From the NCBI GenBank assembly GCA_023400235.1, contig JAEXFI010000016.1, forward strand, positions 23,712 to 87,711: a stretch of 64,000 nucleotides of DNA, given 5' to 3'. Shown in pieces: positions 35,074-44,300 of this stretch. The notes under the pieces were generated by a model. That model was not told where the DNA came from. It was given only the letters and a program-made list of their open reading frames with translations, and searched no databases. The number at the start of each line of letters is the position of its first letter. Within the stretch, counting starts at the first letter, position 1. The position numbers and the translations under genes were made by a program. The DNA comes from Bacillota bacterium (lineage in GTDB: Bacteria; Bacillota; Clostridia; Acetivibrionales; DSM-1351).

Positions 35074-35156
35074 GCCCCCCGCCCCGCACAAAACTCCATG
35101 AAAGTCACGGCATGGAATGGTTGCCACATTTTTATTTGCTTCAAAATTTCTTTCAT
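35058..35156 (-). CDS. Possible 32-residue small protein between the Clp-like and PP2C genes
   Basis: An ATG at 35156 overlaps the stop of the ClpB-like gene by ATGA, and has AGAGGTG about five bases upstream. The frame encodes 32 residues (MKEILKQIKMWQPFHAVTFM, then 12 more ending WKIL) and ends in a TGA that overlaps an in-frame ATG of the PP2C gene (35061) by ATGA again. The two stop-start overlaps suggest a translated coupling peptide. However, the PP2C frame is also open across this stretch, so the coding claim is weak and no function is proposed. Confidence 0.35.
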   Translation of the reverse strand: MKEILKQIKMWQPFHAVTFMEFCAGRGAWKIL

Positions 35157-37033
35157 ACTTCACCTCTGGTACAGTTCAGTGAGAAAGGGATATTTTTCGC
35201 ATCTATAGTATTAATAGTTATCCGGTCATCACCCTTTATAGCATTATCAAACAAATAGCGGGACAGCGGGTTGATGAGCAAACTTTCCACCATATTTCCT
35301 ATTCCCCTGGCTCCGTTTGAAAGATTGCCCAACGACTTTTCAAGAAGTGTGGCACGAGCCTCTGTACTTACAGTGAGTTCAATCCTTTTTTCAGTTGAGA
35401 GATTGTTTATTATTTTATTAATCTGGGCATCAAGAATTAACTCTGCTACATCTGGTCTGATAAAGTCAAATACCACAATGTTTTCGCCGATTCTATTAAG
35501 AATTTCCGGACGCCCCAGTTCCAATTTAAAATAATTCTCAACTGCCAGTCGCACTTTAGTCTGAACTTCGCTAAAATCCATCCTTTCAGTAACATTTGCC
35601 TCTCGGTTGCCCAGGTCGTTGAGGGTATAAATGCCAAGATTGCTTGTAAAGATTATAATGCACTCGGAAAAATAAACCGTGTTTCCTTGACCGTCAGTCA
35701 TGCGACCGTCCTCAAGTATTTGAAGAAACTTGTCCAGAATGGACGGATGCGCTTTCTCAATTTCGTCGAACAGGAGGATGGAGAACGGCTTCTCCTTTAC
35801 CGCATTTGTCAATTGTCCCCCCGCTTCGTATCCCACATATCCCGGAGGCGCCCCCAGCAGTTTTTGGTCACTATGGCTTTGTCCGTATTCGCTCATATCA
35901 AACCGAATACAGCAGCTTTCGTCACCGAAAAGTTTTTCAGCAAGTGTTTTAGCGGTTTCTGTCTTGCCGGTTCCTGTAGGGCCGGCAAAAAATAGTATGC
36001 CCTTGGGTTTGTTATGAGAGGAGTGCTGAAGTCCAGACATTCCAGTAACAGCCCGCTTGACAACATCCAAGCTTTTTACTATGGCAAAGTCTTGACCCTT
36101 GATTCTCTTTTTGAAATCACCATACGCAGACGCAAGCTCGTTTTCATCGAGTTTGTCCCACGGGTTCTCTCTTATTCCGTATTTATAAAGGTCTATGACT
36201 GAAGGCATTTGCCTGATACTAATTCGTTCATTTTTACAAAGCCGGCGCAACCCGTTTATTTCCGTGAAACAGAAACCCTCTGTTAACCCGACGAATTTGT
36301 CTTGAACCTTGTCAAGCTCATGGGGATGAGTATTGTAGTAACCCATGTCAGACTCATAGATATCTGATGCAAAGAAGCTTGGGAAATTTTTACCCTTTAC
36401 AAGAATTTCACGCTCCTGGCGAGATGGAACCCCCACCATTATGGTCTTAACATTGGGATTGTCATGGTAGAACCATACTGGGAGGTCATTTATCTTATTT
36501 ACAATCATCACCACAATGTTCTTAAGAATGCCGTCTTCTTCTGTTCTTACATCCTTTGCTTCAAGAGAGGCAAGCAGCAAATTGGTATAGCTGTCTACTT
36601 CCGCTTGCACCAGATTGTCCGGCGAAGTAATGTAACGGGAGGCAAGTGTCATAATAACAGCCGCCGCACTTGCATTTTGCCCCACAGCCCTTCGTACGAC
36701 TGAGGCGGCTGAGTTGCCCCTGCCTCCAAACTCTGCCCGAATATACTTCCCATCCAGTTTAGCTTGTGTCAGATTGGCGAACTCTTCCACGCTGCCGTCT
36801 TCACATGAGTTATAGAAGCCCTGCATACTGTCAAAAAACACCACAGTCTGATAGCCCATATCCTTGAAGTAGTAGTGTAGATATTCGGGCAGACGGAGAA
36901 TGCTGCCTTTGGATATTCCGCCTTCAACCGGGTATTGATAAACATCAAGGACATTTCCCTCGACTATTATAAGCGGTTTGATTTTGCTGAAAATGCCCAG
37001 CTCACGGTGCCATTTGGGGATGAAGTCAGCCAT
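35153..37033 (-). CDS. ClpB-like AAA+ ATPase with degenerate first domain
   Basis: A 626-residue protein. Residues ~1-270 look like an AAA-type domain that has lost its Walker A motif. Residues ~300-620 are a ClpB/ClpA D2-type AAA+ module: Walker A FFAGPTGTGKTETAKTLAEK (about 355), pore loop GYVGYE (about 398), Walker B ILLFDEIEKAHP (about 420), sensor 1 FTSNLG (about 462), arginine-finger region GRPEILNRIGE (about 507) and a D2-small C-terminus. There is no ClpP-binding loop or ClpB middle domain that I can see. It may remodel or unfold a cluster partner. It follows the radical SAM gene by 13 bases, with GAGAGG upstream. Confidence 0.88.
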   Translation of the reverse strand: MADFIPKWHRELGIFSKIKPLIIVEGNVLDVYQYPVEGGISKGSILRLPEYLHYYFKDMGYQTVVFFDSMQGFYNSCEDGSVEEFANLTQAKLDGKYIRAEFGGRGNSAASVVRRAVGQNASAAAVIMTLASRYITSPDNLVQAEVDSYTNLLLASLEAKDVRTEEDGILKNIVVMIVNKINDLPVWFYHDNPNVKTIMVGVPSRQEREILVKGKNFPSFFASDIYESDMGYYNTHPHELDKVQDKFVGLTEGFCFTEINGLRRLCKNERISIRQMPSVIDLYKYGIRENPWDKLDENELASAYGDFKKRIKGQDFAIVKSLDVVKRAVTGMSGLQHSSHNKPKGILFFAGPTGTGKTETAKTLAEKLFGDESCCIRFDMSEYGQSHSDQKLLGAPPGYVGYEAGGQLTNAVKEKPFSILLFDEIEKAHPSILDKFLQILEDGRMTDGQGNTVYFSECIIIFTSNLGIYTLNDLGNREANVTERMDFSEVQTKVRLAVENYFKLELGRPEILNRIGENIVVFDFIRPDVAELILDAQINKIINNLSTEKRIELTVSTEARATLLEKSLGNLSNGARGIGNMVESLLINPLSRYLFDNAIKGDDRITINTIDAKNIPFSLNCTRGEV

Positions 37034-37046
37034 TTCGCATTACCTC

Positions 37047-37646
37047 TCATTCAAATATTTTTTGGTGCAGGGTTTCTAAAAAGTCTCGTTTGTGTATGCC
37101 GACTGAAACCACTCCATCAGAAGTTGTGAAATTCTGAATTTGATTATGGGCTGTCTCGAAAAAATTGTCATAATAAGCCTTATATTCGTCGTTCAGAACA
37201 ACAATATTCTGGTTTTCCGACCCTCTGAGTACAACATCGGTATTGTACTGCTCCACATACTGTCCATCTATAAGTACGGCAGCCCAGCGCAAGATTTCGT
37301 CAATGAACTTTGACCCTTGTTGTCTCAACTCATCATATTTATAACCGGTGTAGACAAGGACATCTGAACTTATGGTTTTCAGATAAGCTATAAGTCCAGC
37401 CAGTTCTTCCGGCTGCTCCATGGGCTCGCCTCCGGTTATGGTGAACCCTTCAATCTTCTGGCTGTCTGCTATGCTTCCAATGAGATATTTAAGCTCAGAA
37501 ACAGTAATTTCATATTCCGGCTTCTGTTGCCAGAGTTCGGGATTGCTGCAACCGGGACACCTTCTTGGACAACCGCATACCCATATGGCCACACGGTTCC
37601 CCGGACCTAAGACCTTAACCGGAAATAATATCCTTGCTATATTCAT
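37047..37646 (-). CDS. Radical SAM activase-like protein (NrdG/4Fe-4S single-cluster type)
   Basis: A 199-residue radical SAM protein with the cluster-binding triad C-x3-C-x2-C in WVCGCPRRCPGCSNPELW (about residues 23-40), the SAM-binding GFTITGGEPMEQPEEL near residue 70 and SSDVLVYTGYKYDEL near residue 93. It has the size and layout of anaerobic ribonucleotide reductase or pyruvate formate-lyase activases, which make a glycyl radical in a partner enzyme using SAM. No glycyl-radical enzyme is in the window. It overlaps the FHA gene by ATGA and sits in the middle of the cluster, which suggests a cluster protein or a shared small molecule as its target. Confidence 0.88.
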   Translation of the reverse strand: MNIARILFPVKVLGPGNRVAIWVCGCPRRCPGCSNPELWQQKPEYEITVSELKYLIGSIADSQKIEGFTITGGEPMEQPEELAGLIAYLKTISSDVLVYTGYKYDELRQQGSKFIDEILRWAAVLIDGQYVEQYNTDVVLRGSENQNIVVLNDEYKAYYDNFFETAHNQIQNFTTSDGVVSVGIHKRDFLETLHQKIFE

Positions 37647-38269
37647 ATTGCCACCTCAATTACAAAGTAGGCTGCCTGGCTTTGCCTTTTGCCGTTAATC
37701 TGTTTTCCGCCAAGACCTATTTCGTCTCCATTCTTGAGCAATGTGGGGGCATCTGAGGGAATAAGGGTATCGTTTACATAAGTGTGGTTCGTACTGCTCA
37801 TGTTTTCGATATATACTTCATCGTTGGCATAAGTGAACTTGGCGTGTTTACGGCTAACATAGACCTTTGTTTCAAGGTATTGCTGCATCCCGGCTTCACG
37901 TCCCACCACGGTAACAGGCTTGTCCAGCGGGAAAGTGAAGCTGGCGTCCATACAACGAAGCACCACTTTGCGCATTGCTTCAGGTGAAGACTGGACATCT
38001 GTCGCCGGGACATCAGAAATATCTTCGCCACACGACGAGCACTTCCTCGCTTGAGGGAGATTAGCAGTTCCGCAGTCACATGTTTTTACAAGGCTACGGC
38101 TATTATCAGGCGCAATCCCTTCACCGGCGGCTGCATTCACAGTGGCAAGAATTGCCTCATCAACCACCTTTACGCCGGTAAGATCGGTTTCATCATTCTT
38201 ACACTCTAATAATTCCGGAGGATTATGTTCTCCGCAAGTAGGACATACCTTAAATTTGGTTAGTGCCAT
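37643..38269 (-). CDS. Zinc-ribbon and FHA-domain adaptor
   Basis: A 208-residue protein. Two short Cys clusters come first: VCPTCGEHNPPELLEC (residues ~7-22) and TCDCGTANLPQARKCSSCGE (about 63-82), each resembling a zinc ribbon. A C-terminal FHA domain covers ~110-195 with VVGREAG, VSRKHAKF and STNHTYVND, the phosphothreonine-binding loops. It is the natural reader of marks made by the kinase in this operon. The ATG at 38269 has GGAGG at seven bases and shares one base with the stop of the coiled-coil gene (TGATG). Confidence 0.87.
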   Translation of the reverse strand: MALTKFKVCPTCGEHNPPELLECKNDETDLTGVKVVDEAILATVNAAAGEGIAPDNSRSLVKTCDCGTANLPQARKCSSCGEDISDVPATDVQSSPEAMRKVVLRCMDASFTFPLDKPVTVVGREAGMQQYLETKVYVSRKHAKFTYANDEVYIENMSSTNHTYVNDTLIPSDAPTLLKNGDEIGLGGKQINGKRQSQAAYFVIEVAI

Positions 38270-39639
38270 CAATTATCCTCCCTTTGCAATGTGCGCTTTG
38301 ACGCAGACTTGGAGCGTGTCCCTTTGACCGTCATTACTTGAACTGGAGCCGCAGCAGTAATGTTATAATCGGAAACATTAATGATTGTGGCATATTCAGC
38401 AGCAGGCGGTGCCAGAGAAACTCTTGATTTTATTACGACACCTTTAGCCTTGAGTCGTTCTTCAAAACCCTTGAAGTCCGAACAAAAGGCTTTCATATCT
38501 TCCCGCAAAACGTCGGTTTCCTCAGATGTTGGAATTCGGTCTGCTCGGTCTATGCCACCAAGTTCCATTGCAATCTGTCCATCAGAATCATATGTGACGT
38601 TGATTGCCTTTCCTTCAGCATAGGAATAAAGTTCACTTTTGAACCTTTTACCGCTCCGCTTTGTGACAGAACGATTGCCAATAACGTCATAGCCCATTTG
38701 AGACATAACTTCATTAACACAATTGCAAATGTATTTCTGTTCTGTTTGCAGGACCACCTGTTTTTCAAGGCTGGCAATTTTACTGATTATTATGGGAATA
38801 GCGTCATTTATCTCTGCTGTCAACACTTCCGGTTGTACTCCTGCAACAGCACACAGGGCAGCATAGCGGGATTGAAGCATTTTAAATTCGCTCTTCTGCG
38901 CCTGAACCCGCAGACGGGCGCTTTCAATTCTCTGAAGCAACGGTTTTACGGTAACTGAACGAAAAGTTCCCAGCTGCTCCCTGGAGGTAATTCTGGACAA
39001 CGCTGAAGTGGCGGAAAAAACTTCGCCCTTTAAGTCAGCAGAACAATCACTGTCTAAAGATAAGACACTCAGTTGCTCATTAAGCTGCTTGATGTCATTC
39101 ATAAGTCTCTCCTCTTCACACTCGGAAGGCGAAACGAAGAATGACTGCACATTTGATATATCTTCCTCAATGGCATTTTCCACCTCACGAGCCCCTTGCT
39201 TTGCTTTTGCCACAAAAGGACTTAGCGCTTCTTCAATTTCTTTTTGCCGCGCTGCTATGTTTTTCTGCAATGTCCGAAGCTTGTCAAGGACTTCCTTCTT
39301 TTTCTCCAATTCAGCATCTGTAGGTTTAAGCTTATCCATTTGAAGTATAGGTGTACACGATGACAGTTGCTCCTTAAAAGACAAACACAGCTGGGTGACA
39401 GTATTGCGCAAATCAGTCAATATGATAATTTCACCGGAGCAATTTTCGGCTCGCCGGTTTACAATGTCAAAGGTCGAGAGCAAGGACTGTATCTGTCCGT
39501 TAGCACCATTTAGGAAATCAATGGATTCCTTTATCTGCTCACAGCAAATGATGCCCTGCTGTATGCAGTTCAACTGAGAGATAAGGTTCTGCCTTTGTCT
39601 TGCGAGTACCTCATATACGGATACTTTGGGACCACTCAT
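38269..39639 (-). CDS. Coiled-coil protein of unknown function in the kinase/helicase cluster
   Basis: A 456-residue soluble protein that I do not recognise. It opens MSGPKVSVYEVLARQRQNLI and is dominated by heptad-rich helices (about residues 10-60, 100-160, 175-200 and 240-300). A mixed alpha/beta segment follows near 310-400, containing MSQMGYDVIGN, GKRFKSELYSYAEGKAINVT and YDSDGQIAMELGGIDR. The C-terminal ~30 residues are basic and rich in Ser, Thr and Lys, possible phosphorylation sites. No membrane segment or signal is present. It may be the scaffold or main kinase substrate. GAGGTG precedes the ATG, and the kinase gene ends 18 bases upstream. Confidence 0.8.
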   Translation of the reverse strand: MSGPKVSVYEVLARQRQNLISQLNCIQQGIICCEQIKESIDFLNGANGQIQSLLSTFDIVNRRAENCSGEIIILTDLRNTVTQLCLSFKEQLSSCTPILQMDKLKPTDAELEKKKEVLDKLRTLQKNIAARQKEIEEALSPFVAKAKQGAREVENAIEEDISNVQSFFVSPSECEEERLMNDIKQLNEQLSVLSLDSDCSADLKGEVFSATSALSRITSREQLGTFRSVTVKPLLQRIESARLRVQAQKSEFKMLQSRYAALCAVAGVQPEVLTAEINDAIPIIISKIASLEKQVVLQTEQKYICNCVNEVMSQMGYDVIGNRSVTKRSGKRFKSELYSYAEGKAINVTYDSDGQIAMELGGIDRADRIPTSEETDVLREDMKAFCSDFKGFEERLKAKGVVIKSRVSLAPPAAEYATIINVSDYNITAAAPVQVMTVKGTRSKSASKRTLQREDN

Positions 39640-39657
39640 GTTATCACCTCATCTTGA

Positions 39658-41349
39658 TTATTCACACATCAAAGTGCGCCAGCTTTCCAGTTCCTTTTTC
39701 TTGCCGATGGTAATAAGCCACGTTTCAAGTTGAATGTCAAGCTTCCCATCGTAGTCTACCATTTTATGACAAAGGCGTTCAAAATCCTCAAAGGACTCCT
39801 CAAGTCGCTCGCGCATATAACCGGCCAGTTCTCCAACAGTTCGAAACTGCTGTCCTTCAATGTTGAGCAGCTTTTGTCCCGACAAGGTATATGCCATTAG
39901 ATAAAAGGTTTTTAGAAGGTTAGCATGCTCATTCTTTTCAAGCTGATAAGACTCCTCAAGCGCCGCTGCCGCCTTTTTCAAAGGTTCATTTTGGGGGGCG
40001 GCAATGGCAACATACTCGGTCAGCAACTTTTCCGATAAAACGGTTTCATAATACTTGTCCTGCGATTTGTCCCTCTTCCACAGGTGGTCGAGCAAATTAC
40101 GGCCAAGGGCGGGGAGACTCTCAAAAGTCCGTCCTTTCCAATAAAACCCCTTCAGATTTGGATTTAGTTTATACATGAGTTTCCAGAAGATAATGTCATC
40201 CTTTCCATTATTCTTACAGGCTTCTTCCTCGGCAGACAAACATTGCTTCGCAATTTCCTGATTAAACAATCGGAAATGCGCCGATATGAGACCGCGGAAA
40301 AGATGCTTTTTACCTTCTTTCCAGTTTTTCGTAAAAGCTTCAACCAGAACATTTGGGTCAGTTATAGACTCATTCATAAATTGATATGGCGGCATTACGC
40401 CTTTTCCCACATTGCCAATACCCTCTCCAGGGATGACAAGACTTTCACCTGCAAGCCATTTTTTAACCTCAGAGTATGTCCAGCGACGATTTGGGTTATT
40501 CTTATTGCCCCGAGAGGTTATGTCGTAATATGTCAAGGCTGAAATAAAATCACTGAGTAACGCAGGCATGTTTTCCGGAAACGGAATCCGTTGAACAGAA
40601 ACATACCGGCCTATTTCTTCGGCACTCATATTGGCATAGGGCGCGTAACCGGTAAAAAGCTCAAATAGCGTTATCCCAAAGGAATAGTAATCTGATTCTT
40701 CAAGGAATAGGCTCTTGAATGTTTCTGGAGCGGAATATTCCGGAGTCATACCAGTCTTTGTCACAAGAACGGTACCACTGTCGCTCATTACAGAACTGAT
40801 ACCGAAGTCAATGATAGCAACGCTCTTTCCGTCATCTGACATCATAAGGTTTGACGGTTTCAAATCCTTGTGGATGATTCCTGCCTGATGAAGTACCCGC
40901 AGACCTTCATTGATATTGGGAATAATCATCCCAACCAGTTCATCATAAGTACAGGTTTTCCCCTGAAGGCTGCCGTTCTTATAGTAGTACAAAATTTCCA
41001 CCGGCAGCCCATTATGAACCGAGGATTCATAGAGTCTGGCAACAAAGGGCGAGTTGATTTTCAGAAGCCGATCAACTACATCCTGCTTTATAGCGGTCTT
41101 GCGTTTATATAGCTTTGCAACATATTTGTCGTTTCCGTATGTACAAAGATACAAGTCCGCTTCGCCAGAGGCCACCTCCAGGCGCTGCTCAACGGTGTAT
41201 TTCCCTAAGATGACAGTCCCCGCAGCAAGAAGACCGCCGGCATAAGCCACGCTGTCGGTACATTGTTCATATTGGGCGGCGATTTCACTATTGATTGCAG
41301 TTTTCGGAGCTCCCTGAAGTTCGGAATTAATAACGGTTTTATTATCCAC
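39658..41349 (-). CDS. Ser/Thr protein kinase (Hanks type)
   Basis: A 563-residue cytoplasmic kinase with no membrane segment. Conserved kinase elements are present: catalytic Lys in KYVAKLYKRK (about residue 80), HKDLKPSNLMM (about 161), the metal-binding IIDFGISSV (about 181), activation-segment end YSAPETF (about 205) and YYSFGITLFELFTGYAPY (about 220). The Gly-rich loop is weak (VASGEADLYLC). Residues ~300-563 are an uncharacterised helical region. The start is GTG at 41349, eight bases after GGGAGG, which overlaps the helicase gene end by eight bases. It is the presumed signal writer of the cluster. Confidence 0.92.
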   Translation of the reverse strand: MDNKTVINSELQGAPKTAINSEIAAQYEQCTDSVAYAGGLLAAGTVILGKYTVEQRLEVASGEADLYLCTYGNDKYVAKLYKRKTAIKQDVVDRLLKINSPFVARLYESSVHNGLPVEILYYYKNGSLQGKTCTYDELVGMIIPNINEGLRVLHQAGIIHKDLKPSNLMMSDDGKSVAIIDFGISSVMSDSGTVLVTKTGMTPEYSAPETFKSLFLEESDYYSFGITLFELFTGYAPYANMSAEEIGRYVSVQRIPFPENMPALLSDFISALTYYDITSRGNKNNPNRRWTYSEVKKWLAGESLVIPGEGIGNVGKGVMPPYQFMNESITDPNVLVEAFTKNWKEGKKHLFRGLISAHFRLFNQEIAKQCLSAEEEACKNNGKDDIIFWKLMYKLNPNLKGFYWKGRTFESLPALGRNLLDHLWKRDKSQDKYYETVLSEKLLTEYVAIAAPQNEPLKKAAAALEESYQLEKNEHANLLKTFYLMAYTLSGQKLLNIEGQQFRTVGELAGYMRERLEESFEDFERLCHKMVDYDGKLDIQLETWLITIGKKKELESWRTLMCE

Positions 41350-44300
41350 GGTTTTCACCTCCCATTACGCGTACTTTTCCATCAACGAGTTTGATTCTCC
41401 CCTGTTTGACTAATCGCTCAAGAGCATTGTTCATACAGGTCATTATCCGTTCACTCTTTCTTGCATACCCTAATGCTTTGGTAGCAGCATCAATCAGGCC
41501 TTCTGATGTTAGGCCTATTGCCTGTCCGGCAATAGTCAGCATTGCAAGCCCAATCTCATCGGGTGATATTAAATTGATCGGTCTTGGCAAACTGCCTTCC
41601 GCAGGTACTCTGACTTGCAGTTCATGAAAGTCTGCTAGAGCTATGAAGCCATCCTTATCTTTTATGATAATACTTTTTAAGTTATTGCTGTATATTACTC
41701 TGTCCACAGCATTTCTGACCGGAGCTGTTACCTTTTGATTTCCAAAAGCACCTGCCATGCGCTGATAAAGTAAATCAACATATATTGGTTGCTCAATTCC
41801 AACTATATATTCAATTTCCCCGGCGACCCTGTCATCGTCGTTAAACCTTATAATATTGTTGGTTTCGTGCCACACAGCCTCCTTATACTCGGTAAAACCA
41901 TATGGATTTTTTATTCCGGCTTCAATTGAAGCTGGCATAGACTGTGCCTCTGAAGCCTGGTTTTCTTCAATCACTTCGGCAAACAGTTCAGTAGGATGAG
42001 TGTTATTTTCGGGTGCCGGCTCCTGCTGCCTTTTTACTTCCTTGAACTCATTAATAGCTGTATCAATAAAGGTCAGCAGTTTCTGACCTTCAATATCCTG
42101 ACGTGCCATCCATTCGGTTGACCAAACACGGAATATCCGCCAACCCATCCCTTCAAGAATTGACTTGCGCAAATGGTCACGGTCTCTGGCGCTTTTTGCC
42201 GCAGCATAGGAAAGACCATCGCACTCAATACCTGCAACAAAGCAATTCTCATTGTTTGGGTGTATTACCGCAATATCAATTCTATAACCCGAACAACCAA
42301 CATATTTCTTTATTTTATAGCCATGTGATATAAGGAATCCGGCTACCACTTCTAAAAACACATCTTTATCGCTCTCAATCTGGCCAGGCTGTAGGGTCGA
42401 GGAACCATTCAAAGCAAATTCCATGTATTGCCGGAGCATTTTTATTCCCTCTGATTCGGTACGTGTCAGGTCAATATCAGAAGGCAGTATAGAGCTAACC
42501 AGCTTGATATTGCATTTTGCTCTGGTTATGGCTACGTTCAGACGGCGTTCTCCGCCCTTCTGACCAAGTGGACCAAACCTCAAAGCCATAGGGCGATTGA
42601 TGTCCCTTTGTTCTTTTGTCCTGGCATAGCTTACACTGAAAATAATTGTATCCCTCTCGTCGCCTTGAACATTTTCGAGATTTTTTACAAAAAACTCATC
42701 TTCTTTGTCTTCTGTAAAAAAGCTTTCATATTCGGGATGCTGCTCCCTTAATTTCTGAATCTCTAAATAAATAGTTTTCTGCTGGCTCTCGCTAAAGGCT
42801 ATTATTCCCAGTGAGCGATCTGGGGTTTTGTCGATGTGCTGCCTGACAAGTTCCACGCAACGGCGGGCTTCAGAGGTGTTTCGGCCTTTTCCCTCATAAA
42901 CACCATTTTCATCGTAAACAAACTCAACACCAGTATCAGCGCAGTTGCTTACGCTGCTTGGGAATGTCACAAGCTCATTCTTATAAATTTCCTGATTGGA
43001 AAATGCAATCAGATTCTCGTGCTTGCTGCGATAATGCCATAGTAAAGAACGGTTAGGCAGCACACCCGTTGTTTCCTCCAAAATAGAATCATAAATTTCA
43101 GTACCGATGGCATCATCATCTTGTTCATCAAAATCGTCATCGTTGCTTGTGCTGGTTGCAAAAAAGTTTGTTGGCGGCAATTGCTTACTATCCCCGGCAA
43201 TAATTACCTGCTTGCCTCTAAAAATAGAACCGACGGCATCCTGCGGGAATATCTGCGATGCCTCGTCGAAAATGACCAAATCAAACTCATAAGACTCCGC
43301 CTCCAAGAAATAGGCCACCGAGAGCGGAGACATCATCATACACGGTTTAAGCTTAAGCAAGAGATTGGGAATGGACTTAAACAGCTTACGCAACGGCATT
43401 ATCCGGCGTTTTTTCTCAATCTCCTTTTGAAGTATGCTGAGTTCATCGTTGGCAGACAAAACCCTGTTTGTGTCGGGAATCCGGCTGATAATGTTTTGCC
43501 TGATACGTTCCTGGGCTATAAGCAGCTGTCTCTCGTCAAGGGAGACAAACTTATTGATTTTATCGTCCTGGTTGTGACGCCGGAATAGCTCCACCGTCTT
43601 CCTGCTGCCGATAACAGCTTGAACCCATAGAGTAAAGAAGCTACGTTTGAAGATGCTGACGATATCTTCAAATGAATTAAAATGCTGCTCTGTTTGATCA
43701 ATAAAGTCGGCAAGACCCAGCTCACTGCAGGCCGTTTTTGCTTCCACACACACAAGCCAGTTGTCAAGCAGCATTATGTTGTTGAGGCAGGCATCCACCC
43801 TGCCGGCAACCTTATCCAGCTTGGAGTCGTCAAAGCCAGAGGCTGCCTCGAACAATTTCTTGAATTCCGTGTAGCCCTGCTCACTTTCCTCAATCCGATA
43901 CATCAGGTCGGCTTTTACTGCGGTGATTTTCCTCCGGAAATCAGTGTCCTCACAGAAGCGTCCAATAAACGTTTCTGTCATCAAGCTGGATTCAGCTTGT
44001 GCAAACAAGAGCGATACAGATTCCAAGTGAGAAATAAGTGAATCCCAATCCGTTTCCAGACCATCCACCTGCATGCCAAATATCCCCTCATAGTCTTGAT
44101 ATAAGCTTTGAAGTACAATTTGTTTTTCGTACACGCAGCGTGCTTCATCAACAATTGTAAGCAAACCGTCGTCTGGAATTGACTGAGCGGAGTGAGCAGT
44201 CATATGTGAAATCAAGTTTATCAGTATATCGCTTTGTTCTCTAAGACAGGTAAAAACCGGAACAAGCGATTCTCGTATGCTTTTACCGGAATAATCCGAT

